This document shows positions 28,679-39,568 of a DNA stretch of 60,000 nt, one piece after another. The position numbers and the translations under genes are program-made. Within the stretch, counting starts at the first letter, position 1, and the number at the start of each line of letters is the position of its first letter. The DNA is from Adiantum capillus-veneris (lineage: Eukaryota > Streptophyta > Polypodiopsida > Polypodiales > Pteridaceae): positions 176,176,740 to 176,236,739 of the forward strand of contig CM043944.1 of assembly GCA_014529385.2 (NCBI GenBank), written 5' to 3'. The notes under the pieces were generated by a model. That model did not search any database. It was not told the origin of the DNA and saw nothing but the letters and a program-made list of their open reading frames with translations.

Positions 28679-31600
28679 TCATACCGTTTGAAATGAGCTT
28701 GTCACCCTTTGAAACCAATTGTTCCAGTTGGTAATAGGTGAGGATTTTTGCCAGTAGTTTTCTATTACCCTAGGTGCCTCGTCAAGTTGCAAGGGTGGTA
28801 AGGTACTCTCCCAGGATCGAGCTTGAAGTGGTTCATTAGGTGATTCTTGAACACTGGGAGGTGTGGATTCTTTTGTAGCTTCATGGAGGTCCGCTACTAT
28901 AGATGGAGGCGGTGTAGAAGCTTTTACCTCTATGGATGTATTACATGAGGAGCTAGAATCTTCATGGGACTCCCCCCTTCCTGAGCTAGGTGGAACAAAT
29001 CGTTCTTTCTTTGGTACCCAAACTAGCTCTGGAGCGGGTGTGTAGCGTTCTGTGATTTTTCCCTTTCCACGATCATTGATTCGTTTTGGAGCTACGGGAT
29101 TGGGCTCACTTGGGTCAGGTGTTAGATAAGAGCACAATCTACGTTTTGGCACCCAGATTTGATCATTTCCTTGATAGTAGCCTTGGGCTTCCAATAGTCG
29201 TTTAGGGATCCATCGCAACATTTTCTTACTTTTCTTGGAGCGAGTGGTACGTTTCTTACAAGGCTTCTGTTTTTTAGCACTAGCTATGGTCGCTAAAGAA
29301 GCTTTAGGGACCCACTTGTATGTTTTCTTCGTTACATTAGGATGAGTCTTGTCAGAAGCGATATGCATTGCTTGTAGCATATTTAAGGGTACATGCATTT
29401 CATCCCCCTCAGGTGTTACCCGGGTCGTCCCCCTATTTCCCAAAGTGTCTATGGTTGATGCTAGGTGGACCCAATCCACATTGTCCGACTCAGTCATACC
29501 CGGTAACACATCCATGTAAGGAGAATCTTGGCCAATGTCTGTATCCTTCTTACAAGTGTAACAATATTGTAGTGGGGCCGAGTGAACTGTGGTGTCAGAG
29601 CGATGATCAATAATGGTTTTACTCCCTAAGGGGTGTACCTTACCAGTCACCAAATCCACTCTAAGGACAGAGTCTTGGAATTGCAAATAGACATGATTTT
29701 TAGAACAATCATGAACCATTTGTGCTTCCCTCATGAATGGTCGTCCTAAAATCATTTCATATGACATAAGGTGTTTAGAGAAATCCATTACAATGAACGT
29801 ATGTCGTACCTTGTGTCCTAGAACTTTGATCTTAAGATCCTTGAGCATCCCCATAGGTTTGGCTATGGTACCATTTGCCATCTTTACCACAATGTTAGTA
29901 ACACTGAGGCGGGGTTTTCCCATGGATTCCCAACAATCTTTTGTAACGATGCTAACTCTCGCACCACCATCAAGAATTCCCTTTATAGTTAATCCCTTGG
30001 TAGTGATGGGTAGGGTCGCATTAGACTCGTCGCCTTCAAAATACTGCCCTAATTCGTTAATGGGTACCTCGATCACAGACTCGTGTCCATCTAAGTCAAG
30101 TGATTGCACATGATTTTCCTCATCAATCATAATCGAGTCAGGCCTATTTGGTTGCGCAAATTGCGGTAATCCCGTTCGTAGCTCTCCGTTAAGGAATGCT
30201 CGAAGTGCAAGGAATAACTCAGGATCTCCATACAGCTTTGCTATGATCGTGGTTCGGACCTCAGAAGACATGAAGTCCACTAGTTTGGCAACATTCATTG
30301 GCGTTTTGCAGGGTGTAGGTCCTTGACTAGGAACTGGTGAGGATGGAATCTCATATTCCTCAATGGGATCAGGTATTCCTTCGTTAAACATCCTTTCCAA
30401 CAAGAAGGGTGTATGCTCACTTTCTGATGTCCCGTCCTCACTCCCTTCTTGGATGATACTAGACATGGCTAACGGTCTATGGTTCATGTGGGGTGGATGA
30501 ACTTGCGTGGGAAACACTGTGTCATGAATTTTGACCTGCATGGGTTCTGGTTCTAGTTTCCTTTGAGTCTCCTCCACTAAACCTCTTAGATGTTTCACCT
30601 GCTCAATCTCGTCTACTGGGTTTGGGTACGTCCCAATCTTCTTTTTACGATTCTTCCCTTTTTGCCCCTGCGGTTTATCTTGGGGGTCTTGGATTGGATT
30701 TGGAAACACTTGTGGTGTTTTCAGAGGCTCTTTATGGTTTTCTCTTATTCGGTTTTCATTTGGTTCCATGTTACGGTTTTCTTTGTCGGTCTTTCCCTTT
30801 GTGGTATTGGTTCTAGTCTCCATTGTCTCGACTGAATCTGAATCATCCTCGAGGTCATTCATATACACGGGGTCATCTCCTGTTCCTATGTTTGTTTTGG
30901 AACTTGGCTTTGAATTTTCCGTATTCTGCGACTTCTTCCTTCGTGTCTTCTTTTTCTTTGCTTGGATAATTGACGCGGTATCTCTCTCTTCGAGGATATG
31001 TCCTGGCCCTTGAAGCATGAACCGTGTAATCGCATAAGCGGGTGCGACGGGTGGTATTGGCGATGTCACACTAGGAATTTCGACCAAATTCAGGGGTGTG
31101 ATTTTAGGCGCATTTGGGTTATAGGGGCATTGGGCAATCAAGTGATCTATGCCACAACGATTACATGTGAGTATTGGCATTGCAGACGTGCTCCCTTGAT
31201 TCATTTGCATATGTGCAGCATTCTTTTGCAGCCTAATAGGGCACTCCGCTGCTCGATGTGGTCCACCACACTCGTAGCATTGAAGAGGTGGCCTCCTAGC
31301 CTGGGTGTTGATATTTTGACCTCTGGATGCGAGAGCAGCAGCTTGATAAACCGGCTTGACTTGTCCCCAACAATCTTCCATGTAGTATATAGGACACTCT
31401 TCCAATGTATCAAGTCCGTAGGCAATACTAGTGTCTATTTCCTCCTCACAACCATCTGCATAAGCATTAGATGGCTCGCAACCCACTTGGTTCATAGGGG
31501 CGACTCTTGGATGCGGGGGCTGCGGTCCTAGCACAGGAGGTGGTAACGGTGTAGCTTGTACAACATTTTGAGGTCTAGGGACCATGTGTTGCGGTAGTTG

Positions 31601-33859
31601 CTCAACAGGTGGAGCACGCATCAATACAGGAGCTCGAGGCGCATCCGTCCAGGCTACAGGTGGTCTATTTGCCATCATACGTTTGATCATTAAACAATCC
31701 TTATCTTGGTGACCATACCTACCACATGCGTTGCAAGTTCCATTAAATTTTACTCTAAACGTAGGGCACTCACTAGTGCTATGTGGACCTAAGCAAATGG
31801 AACACCATTGTTGCTCCCTTCTTGGATACATGTGACTATTTTGAGGGGGTCGATTATCCTTAAGAGACTCTTGGATTGCCTTGGTGAGGTCTGTCAAGAA
31901 TGTCTCAAATACCTTTGGCTCATTGGCAATGGGCTTTGCAGTCATGGGTTCATACTCAATGGCTTGTGAGCTAGTGGATCTCGTGTCAGTAGACACCCTC
32001 ATGCCTGCTATCATCAAGTTGTCCTCTAATTGGATTGCATTGGCAGTGACATCTTCCCAGGTTGTGATACCTCTAATCACTAGTCCATTATAGATTCCTT
32101 CATTCCTCAACCCTCGAATGAATCGATCAAGCAGTTGGTTATTGTTGAAGCGCTCATTTACAGGGCAGCGAGAGTTTAAGTGCTTTAGACGACTAATGAA
32201 GTCCCTTACTGACTCTCCTTCCTTACGTTCGGCCTTCTGTAGCTGAGATGCTACACCCCAAAGCACACCTTCTCGTATGTACTCCTTTAGAAACAACCTT
32301 CAAAGGGTAGGGTAGATTGTTTTCTCGTCCACCCTTAGGGTCCTATACCAATCTCCAGCCTTCCCACTTAATGTCAAGCTTAAGGCATTGCACTTATGTA
32401 GTTCGTTGCGTTCCCCTAAGGAATCACATACTTGTTCAAACACTTCAATGTGTTTCCTAGCATCTTCATCCCCATTGAATTTTTGCGTGAGTTTGGCAAT
32501 TTGTACTGCCTTACTTCTAGGCTCTCTATCAGATGCATGACGCATATTTTCCGCGATAGATCGACCTATGGTTTGAGCAAACGCTGCCAAGTCACCTATG
32601 TGAGGAGGTAGGGCCGGTGGAGGTACTCTTGGAATCATATGTGGGAGAGGGACGGGTGCCGGTCTTGGCATATGTGTGGATGATGCAGGATATGGAACAT
32701 AACCGGGCATAGGTCCACTCGGATAAGGGCTAGGGAGCGGCACTCGAGGAGCATAAGCAAGTGGTACAATTGGAGGTGTGGGGGCCATGTGTGCATAAGG
32801 GGCTAGAGGCACATATGGTCGAGGCCCCATATTAGGTACTACGACACTAGGTAGTGGCACTGCGCTAACCGTAGATGTCATCGGTACATTCTCTGTCAGG
32901 CTTATCCCTGGAGTGAGCACTGTGTTTTCCTTAATAGAGGGTTGAGCCAAGTTAGGGAAGCTAAAGTTTTCGCTCGGAGGCTCAGATTGCATAGAGACCC
33001 CAGGTGAAATGACGTAAGATGGGTCCATGGGGCTCATTAGAGGAGTCTCCATTTGTGATAGAGTAGGCTGTTGAGCCTTGCTCATATCCAGAAATCTCAT
33101 GGGGCCAGTCGAGAGTATATTTACCCCTCGGTTTTGCCTTTCTAATTGAATAATGCCATGGATAACATTACAGATCATTTTCTGTTGATCTTCGATGCTC
33201 GTGGCACTAGAGGTGGATTGTACAATCTCTATCCATCCTACATGGTAGGCGTGGCCAGAGTGTAGATCCGTCAACACCTCAGTGTGGAGGTCGTATGTCC
33301 AATGATCATTAATGAACAATCCTTCTAGAGTCGACGTGTTAACGGTTTCTTGTGAGGTAGAAGCAATGTGGCTCCCCGTGGTTTTACTTGTCACCAACGG
33401 TACTCTAGAGGGAACTTCTGAAGGAGGCAGCTCAACAGGGCCTTCTTGGTAAGAAGTTGGCAGGATATCCACATGGACACTCTTTGGGGGTGTGGGGCCC
33501 ACGTGCAATGTGAAAGGAGAGTCCACTTCCCCACCCCCTTCGTGTGCTTCATTTGCATCAGGTTCCGAGCGAGTAGCTCTACCTAATGTTTCCATGAAAT
33601 GGCTAAACATACTAGTACTAGGCTGTGGAGCTTCGGGAGGTGCATGGCCTTCTCTCTCAGTGTTTTGGGTAGGGTATGCTTCCATGATTTCTGAGTCGGA
33701 GGAGGAATCACTAGCGGCTATTTTAGGGTCTTGGGTGGTGCTACCTTGTGTCCCCGCTGAGGGTCTAGAGCTTATCGTGGATGGGTAATGGGTGTCCGTA
33801 TGAACAGAGGCACCCTCAATATGCCCGTGTTCTAGCACCCGCCCAGAGCGTAAGTGCAT
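28679..33859 (-). pseudogene. B Gag-protease polyprotein with W-x-P-K repeats, one in-frame TGA
   Basis: A single frame of 1727 codons from ATG 33859 (MHLRSGRVL) to TGA 28679, with one internal TGA at 32302-32300 in the middle of the Gag domain. In order: low-complexity N-terminus; very proline-rich linker (about 32590-32900); Gag capsid-like domain (about 32520-32010); four CCHC zinc knuckles (CSICLGPHSTSEC, CNACGRYGHQDKDC, CYECGGPHRAAEC, CNRCGIDHLIAQC; about 31806-31125); a Lys-rich linker; a retropepsin-like domain with ILDGGARV (Asp at about 29969) and MILGRPFM; then W-[VI]-P-K repeats (about 29325, 29215, 29155, 29030). The catalytic triplet is DGG rather than DSG/DTG. No polymerase follows. 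The TGA makes this copy a pseudogene unless it is read through. The protein is clearly homologous to A's Gag-protease region. Confidence 0.9.
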
Positions 33860-34660
33860 GTGCTTCTGATACCCTAAGGTGTCAAAAAGCTGCTCTAGGA
33901 GGCCTTGTGACTAGTTTTTAGCGTGTTATTTGTTTGTTTTTTTGCTAGATTTTTTAGAGCGTGTCGTGGAATGGGCCGTGTGATAGCTCGAAACGAGCGT
34001 ATCGATGAGAGGGTCGTGCCGTGCTTTACAACCCTCCGTTTGGTCACTCTATGCCCTCGGAATCCCTAAAACTGTCAATTTCCAGTAGGGAACTAGGCCC
34101 AAACTAGAAAGTCTAAGGGTGCAAGTGGGAAGAGAAAGGAGGAGAGTGCAAGACTTGTCCCACATGCTCTCATTCTCTCTTGAGGGAGTAGGGTATATAT
34201 ATAAGAGTGAGTCTAGTATATATCATAAGACTGAGGACTGAGGCCTGGGCCTGGGCTTGGGCTTGGGCTTGGGCTTGGGAAACCGATCCCGATCTACCTT
34301 TTATACAAACCAACCCGTCCGTTTTAAGGTTGAAAATACAGAAATTGAAAATGCAGAAACTTGAAAAAACGCAGAAATGCAGAAAATTGCAGAAATTGAA
34401 AACGCCGAACTTGAAAATGCAGAAATTGCAGAAATTCTTGAAAAAACGCAGAAATGCAGAAAATTGCAGAAATTGAAAACGCCGAACTTGAAAATGCAGA
34501 AATTGAAAAAACGTAGACAATAGCAGAAATTGAAACTTGACAGCAAATGCAGAAAACGCAAAAAACAGAAATCTCCACACACTCCTTCCCTGCCTTTCCT
34601 ATGATAGAGATTACACCACAAGAAAGCGTAAAGTGCTAACCGAGCTTAGTGTAGGGCATA
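33860..34660 (-). other. B leader
   Basis: Untranslated region of about 0.8 kb between primer site and Gag start. It contains a hexamer run (about 34248-34278, units GGGCTT) and a duplicated block of about 69 bp (34360-34428 and 34437-34505). Open frames across these are repeat artefacts. Confidence 0.75.
34360..34506. repeat. Direct repeat in B leader, period 77 bp
   Basis: A purine-rich block starting CTTGAAAAAACGCAGAAATG occurs at 34360 and again at 34437. Smaller repeats of GCAGAAATTGAAAA lie within and around it. Confidence 0.85.
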
Positions 34661-34678
34661 TCCCCGGCAGCGGCGCCA
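34661..34678 (-). promoter_or_regulatory. B primer binding site (tRNA-Asp type)
   Basis: The minus strand reads TGGCGCCGCTGCCGGGGA four bases inside B's 5' LTR. It is identical to the A2 primer site, including the same mismatch to tRNA-Asp. Confidence 0.92.
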
Positions 34679-34682
34679 AAAA

Positions 34683-34925
34683 TGTGCGCTCCTTGCCGCA
34701 CTGTCGAAGCAAGGGACTTGCCAATACACCGTGTGCGAGCCACAAACGGCTCCAAGCACACAACAAGCCTAAACTAGCAAGCTCAAGAGAACAAAGGGTG
34801 TGTCACTCACCGCTCTACGCTCGCCTTTGTGGTGGATTCCTGGCCGCGATGAAGAAGAATCTGCAGTCGTGCCGCGCTCAACCGCTTCGCCGCCGTCGTG
34901 CCTTCGTAATGCTCGATCGCACACA

Positions 34926-34987
<62 letters not shown>

Positions 34988-35280
34988 AGGAGGTGAAGAA
35001 GAAGAAGAAGATGGAGATGGAGATGGAGCAAGAGCACTCTTCTATTGCACAAATGAGAGAATGAGTAAAAATTAGGTTTAGTTGGCTTTTATAGGAGCTC
35101 ACCCCATTCACACTTGGGTGCCCATGCTTAGCCAACTAACCCTAGCATGTTCGTGTTAAAGTGCGCCTCTCATCGGCGATCACTCTACCTTTCCCTATTG
35201 GTCCGACAAGCCCGGTACCTGACTCTAAATAATACAACGTTTATAGATCATAGGGTGTCCGTGTGTCGTGAGGGTTAACA
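34683..35280 (-). repeat. B 5' LTR (right copy)
   Basis: 598 bp, pairing with 1703-2298. It contains a longer CT microsatellite (about 34931-34968) and a TATA-like box on the minus strand at 35086-35094. It is followed by AACAC (35281-35285), the second copy of B's target duplication. Confidence 0.96.
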
Positions 35281-35285
35281 AACAC

Positions 35286-36990
35286 TGAAATGGTGTGCTA
35301 TTGAACAAAAATGGACAAACCATCCAACAGAGGAGTGCTATTACAACAAAGGGTATGTAAGGGAGCTTCAGTATGCACCTCCTACTCAATTAGCACCACC
35401 TCAAGTACATCCAGTACCTCGATATCCAACGGTAAATGTACCAGGACCTATGGGGATAGAAAGACCGCAACCGGTATTGGGACAACAACAACCTTTACCA
35501 GGAGCAAGACCAGTAGGCATTAGATATGCACCAACCTTAGAGAATCAGGAAGAACAAGCCTTAATGCCTGTTCAAGCCTATTATGAAGAATCTGGTGCAC
35601 ACATGTCTCCAATTGTGTATTACCCACCAGAAGAACCCAAACAACCAGAACCATGGGGCATGATTGGGAATGTTGGAATACCAACAGTTATAAGTGCTTC
35701 TGATGAAGAGAGATACAATTTGGACGCAAGAACATTGATGTTCATAGCTCATGGAGGGTTAACAGGACAAAGACCATCCTATCCACAAAGGACGAATCAA
35801 ATGGGACCAAGACTGGCACTAGGACCCTGTTACAAGTGTGGAGGTGACCATCTGATGAATGTTTGTCCACATACGGAAATCATTAGAATTAACGCTTATT
35901 GCACTGAGTGTGGGGTTACTCACTTCATTGAGGATTGTTCAAAGAATCCAAACAAAGTGCAAAAGACGACATTGAATATGCTAGAAAATATTCCTACCAG
36001 CAGTGGGTCTGAAAATGAAACTCTGATACCAACGCAAGTTGTTACTAGAGCTCAAGCTAAGAAAACCACTAGAGAACCTGAGAATGGAAAGTTAGCGACT
36101 GAAGTGGTTAGTCAAGGACCGCGGAGTCAGAGAAACACATGGAAAGCTAGAAAAGCACGCATGAAGTTGAGAAAAGAACGTGAAGACGCTATTCTAGCTG
36201 AGGAACTAAAGCGAACTAAAGATAGATTAGAAAAACTTGAGAGTCAAAACGGGAAACGAGAGATGAGCCCGAAAAGAACGAAACAAAAGAGTATCAAAGA
36301 AACAACGAGCTTAAGCTCAGGGGGATCAGTGCTAGTCGACAAAGTACACGAACCATTGGACGCACTGATGAGAGCTTACGAAGCTAGGTTAAAGAACAAC
36401 CAAACACAAGAACAGAGGTGGATGACATACCCAAACGCCAAATTGGAAAAACAGAGACTTGAAATGTGCCAGAGAATGATCGAGACTGCACAAGCCTTAT
36501 TAGAACCACCAAAAGAAACAATGAATTGTGGAACGGAAAACCCAATTCAGGAAGAGACTATCGTTTCACGGGTAGCTGAAAAGACTCCCAGTGCACAAAA
36601 GCCTGAAAATACACACAAGGATGACCGCATAGTATTGAACACAACCGATCAGGAGATAGAGAGTTTTCATCCAGTCATACAGAGGTCTTACGGAAGAGAT
36701 GAGGATTACAATGAATTTTGGAAACAAGTGAGAGAGGCAAACTTTGCAAACGAGCTAAGTTGCCAAGCTAATCAGACAAATTGGGAAAAGGACATCAGGA
36801 ATCCTCCCATAGTGGAATTTGAGGCAAGATCTCAAGTGGACTTGGATCTGCAATCTTACTGGGGAGATGGGGGCTCTGTTAGAACAATGGAGAGCAAACC
36901 TCACTCACTGAATACCTTACCTTCATACTTAGGAGAGTATGAAGCAAAATCCGAGACTAGAGCACTTCCCTCACGAAGAATCTCATCAGA
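35286..36990 (+). pseudogene. A1 gag 3' part fused to start of protease region
   Basis: This continues the gag codons cut at 1702. Both zinc knuckles are intact here (CYKCGGDHLMNVC and CTECGVTHFIEDC). At the gag/pro boundary A1 has TGG (QSYWGDGG), so Gag and protease form one frame. An 8-bp deletion at about 36990 relative to A2 14848-14855 shifts the frame, and the open frame then ends at 37054. Confidence 0.9.
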
Positions 36991-37815
36991 TGGACTCGCA
37001 AGGATTGATAGAGATCTTGTCAACACCAGTGACATGCACTATCACTCTAGCTGAGCTTTTGAGGCTAAGACCACATATGTGGACCACTATAGGAAAATGC
37101 TTGGAGAAATTTGGGATAAAAGACCCAACATCGAGACTGCAAGAGGGTATACAAGAGCTGAGTAAACCACAAAAGAACGCTAAGCCTGTACCCTTAAACA
37201 AGGTCGGAGAGTATTGCGAAGGTGAAGAGGGGAATACAACCTTACCAGTTGAATTCCAAGGAGTGAACACGATGGCAATACTAGACAGCGGAGCTGGGGT
37301 AGCCATTGCTACAAAAGAAATCTGGAAAAAATGGGGGAAACCAGCAATAAGGAAGACTAGGTTGAAACTCCAATTAGCAGATGGACACATGGAGAAACCT
37401 ATGGGGTTATTAGAGAAAGTCGTAGTGACTTCTTGCGGCATTGAATACGAACATACTTTTGCTATTGTCGATTTTGGCAAGGAGAATAACTATGATATCA
37501 TATTGGGAAGACCATTCATGAGACAGTTGAAAATGGTCCAAGATTGGGGCTACAATCACATATACCTAAGAAATATGGAAACCACTACACGTGTGAACCT
37601 GAGAGACCATAGCTACAAAGATGTGAACCGAACACCGGTAGAGGAGTTTGATTCAGCTACTTTTGCGGGATCCGAATTTCCAGCTTGGTTAGGTAAGCCC
37701 AAGGAGTTATGGATGTGTGGAGCCTCGAAATGTGGAAGTCTGAGGCGAGAAAAATATGTTTTAGAAAGGGCTATCGAAGACGAAACTTATATAGGAGAAC
37801 CCTTTCCAGAGGACA
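36991..37815 (+). pseudogene. A1 protease region (retropepsin 1)
   Basis: The frame shifted by the 8-bp deletion is open from 36939 to 37940 and carries the retropepsin domain with AILDSGAG and IILGRPFM, as in A2. A 23-bp deletion near 37815, between two GGACAC repeats, shifts the frame again before the acidic linker. Confidence 0.9.
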
Positions 37816-39568
37816 CACATTCTAGCAACCCTAGATGTTTGTGCAATTTCGGATGGTCCCACAACGAAATTTTGCGACAAGGACGGGTACGACGTGGTTC
37901 CGTACTTCATGTTGAGAACTGTACTCGAAAAAGAAACTGAAAAGAACGATACACTGGAAAAGGAAGATGAAGAGGAGGTGTTTCACGACATTCCCGATCA
38001 TCCTGAGTGGGGAAATGAAGCAGACAACGAGTCAACGGACAATTCAAGCGGAAACGAAGAAACTATAACGGATGTCCGATTTTATGATTTTCCGAACCAA
38101 ACTAAACAACGCCAGAAATGCTATAGAGCAAAGAGAAAAACAAAGGGGGTTAGAACCAATCCGATGCCTAAAATAAGAGGAAAAAATCAATTCCTAATGC
38201 TAGTAAAGGCGGAAGATTGTGTTAAGGACAAGATTTCTGGAAGAATGAGAGGCAATGATCAAAAGAGCTTACGAAAAGACAAAAGAGGCTCAAGAAATCA
38301 AGTTCAAAGGAATGGAACGAAAACAGAAACAGAAAAATCAGAAAAGAACAAGCGCAACAGAGGACACACGGAGTCCAAGTTAGAACGTAGAAACAAGTAC
38401 AGAGAGCTCAAGAAAACTCTGAAAGAAGTTTGGACGACAGAATTTGAGAGTGGAGAGGACGAAAACGCAAAAATCAAGGAAAACATGGATGTTCCCTCTC
38501 ACAATACGAAATTCACAATAGAGGATAGGAAGGTGGTATTAACCCAACCTATTCGAGAGAGAAGGGAGAACGAATCTTATGACGGACCGGAGGATGCAAA
38601 AAAAGTTGATTTAGCAGCTCCAGGTGAGACACCTAGACTAGTGTACATAGCCACAGATTTGTCTCCAGGCGAGGAAGAGAGACTTTTGAGTCTTCTCAGA
38701 GAGTATAGGGATGTGTTTGCATGGTCTTATAAGGACTTAAAGGGATTTGACCCATCGATATGCCAACACACAATCCCACTGAAACAAGACGCAAAGCCTA
38801 GCAGACAGAGACCATACACATATAATGATACATTTGCTAAGCGAATCAAAGAAGAGATAGATAAGCTAATGGAAGCTGAATTCATATACGAGATTGAACA
38901 CACCGATTGGGTATCTCCGATTGTGCCAAGAAGAACGGAAAACTCCGAGAGTGTGTCAACTTAAAGAAAGTGAATGCTGCAACAATCAGGGACAATTATC
39001 CCCTGCCGATAAGTGATCATGTTCTAGAGCGTGTATCAGGGAAAACAACATACTCTTTTCAGGATATAACCAGCTAGCCATAGCACTAGAAGATCAACAT
39101 AAAACAGCTTTTGCAACGGAGTGGGGAATTTATGCTTATCGGGTTATGCCTTTTGGTCTAACCAATGCTCCCGCAACCTTCCAGAGGCTGATGACGCATG
39201 CTTTCAAAGAATACTTAAGGTTGTTTCTGGAAATATACATGGATGACTTATGTGTACATTCTATTCTCAGAGATGAGCATCTAGAACACCTAAGAAAAGT
39301 ATTTGAGAAATGTAGGACATATCGCATTTGTCTCAATCCTGAGAAATGTGTGTTTATGGTCCGACAGGGCAGAATTCTGGGACATATTGTCTCACAAAAC
39401 GGAATATCCACGGATTTAGAGAAGATAAAAGTTATAGTGGATATGCCTAGACCAACCAATGCGAAACAAGTACAGAGCTTTATGGGACATTGCGGATATT
39501 ATAGACGATTCATTTACATGTACGCTATAATAGGCCAACCACTTTACAGGCTAATAGTGAACTTTTAA
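37816..39568 (+). pseudogene. A1 linker and reverse transcriptase, broken
   Basis: The acidic/basic linker is open from 37894 and here keeps the A that A2 lost near 16348. RT is damaged twice: a net 7-bp deletion at about 38926 and a 13-bp deletion at about 39056. The second removes FLDGFS, the motif A segment with a catalytic Asp. The YMDDL motif survives (about 39235). A TAA at 39566-39568 replaces GAA of A2. This RT cannot be functional. Confidence 0.92.

Larger units (their letters stand above)
1703..35280 (-). mobile_element. B: non-autonomous gag-protease LTR element (minus strand), interrupted by A2
   Basis: B is bounded by 596- and 598-bp LTRs (TGTG... to ...AACA on the + strand) and the duplication AACAC. 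Without A2 and one TSD copy it is about 8.8 kb. On the minus strand it reads: LTR (35280-34683), tRNA-Asp primer site, leader, one long Gag-protease-W-x-P-K frame (33859-28679), an internal polypurine tract, about 1.6 kb noncoding split by A2, the terminal polypurine tract, LTR (2298-1703). I find no RT, RNase H or integrase, so it would need enzymes in trans. It shares the primer type and protein modules with the A family. I count about eight substitutions between the LTRs (roughly 1.4 per cent), so it is older than A2, which lies inside it. Confidence 0.92.

Noticed and set aside
34207-34621. Frames with AWAWAW or SAFSISAF repeats
   Set aside because: Low-complexity artefacts of the repeats in B's leader.
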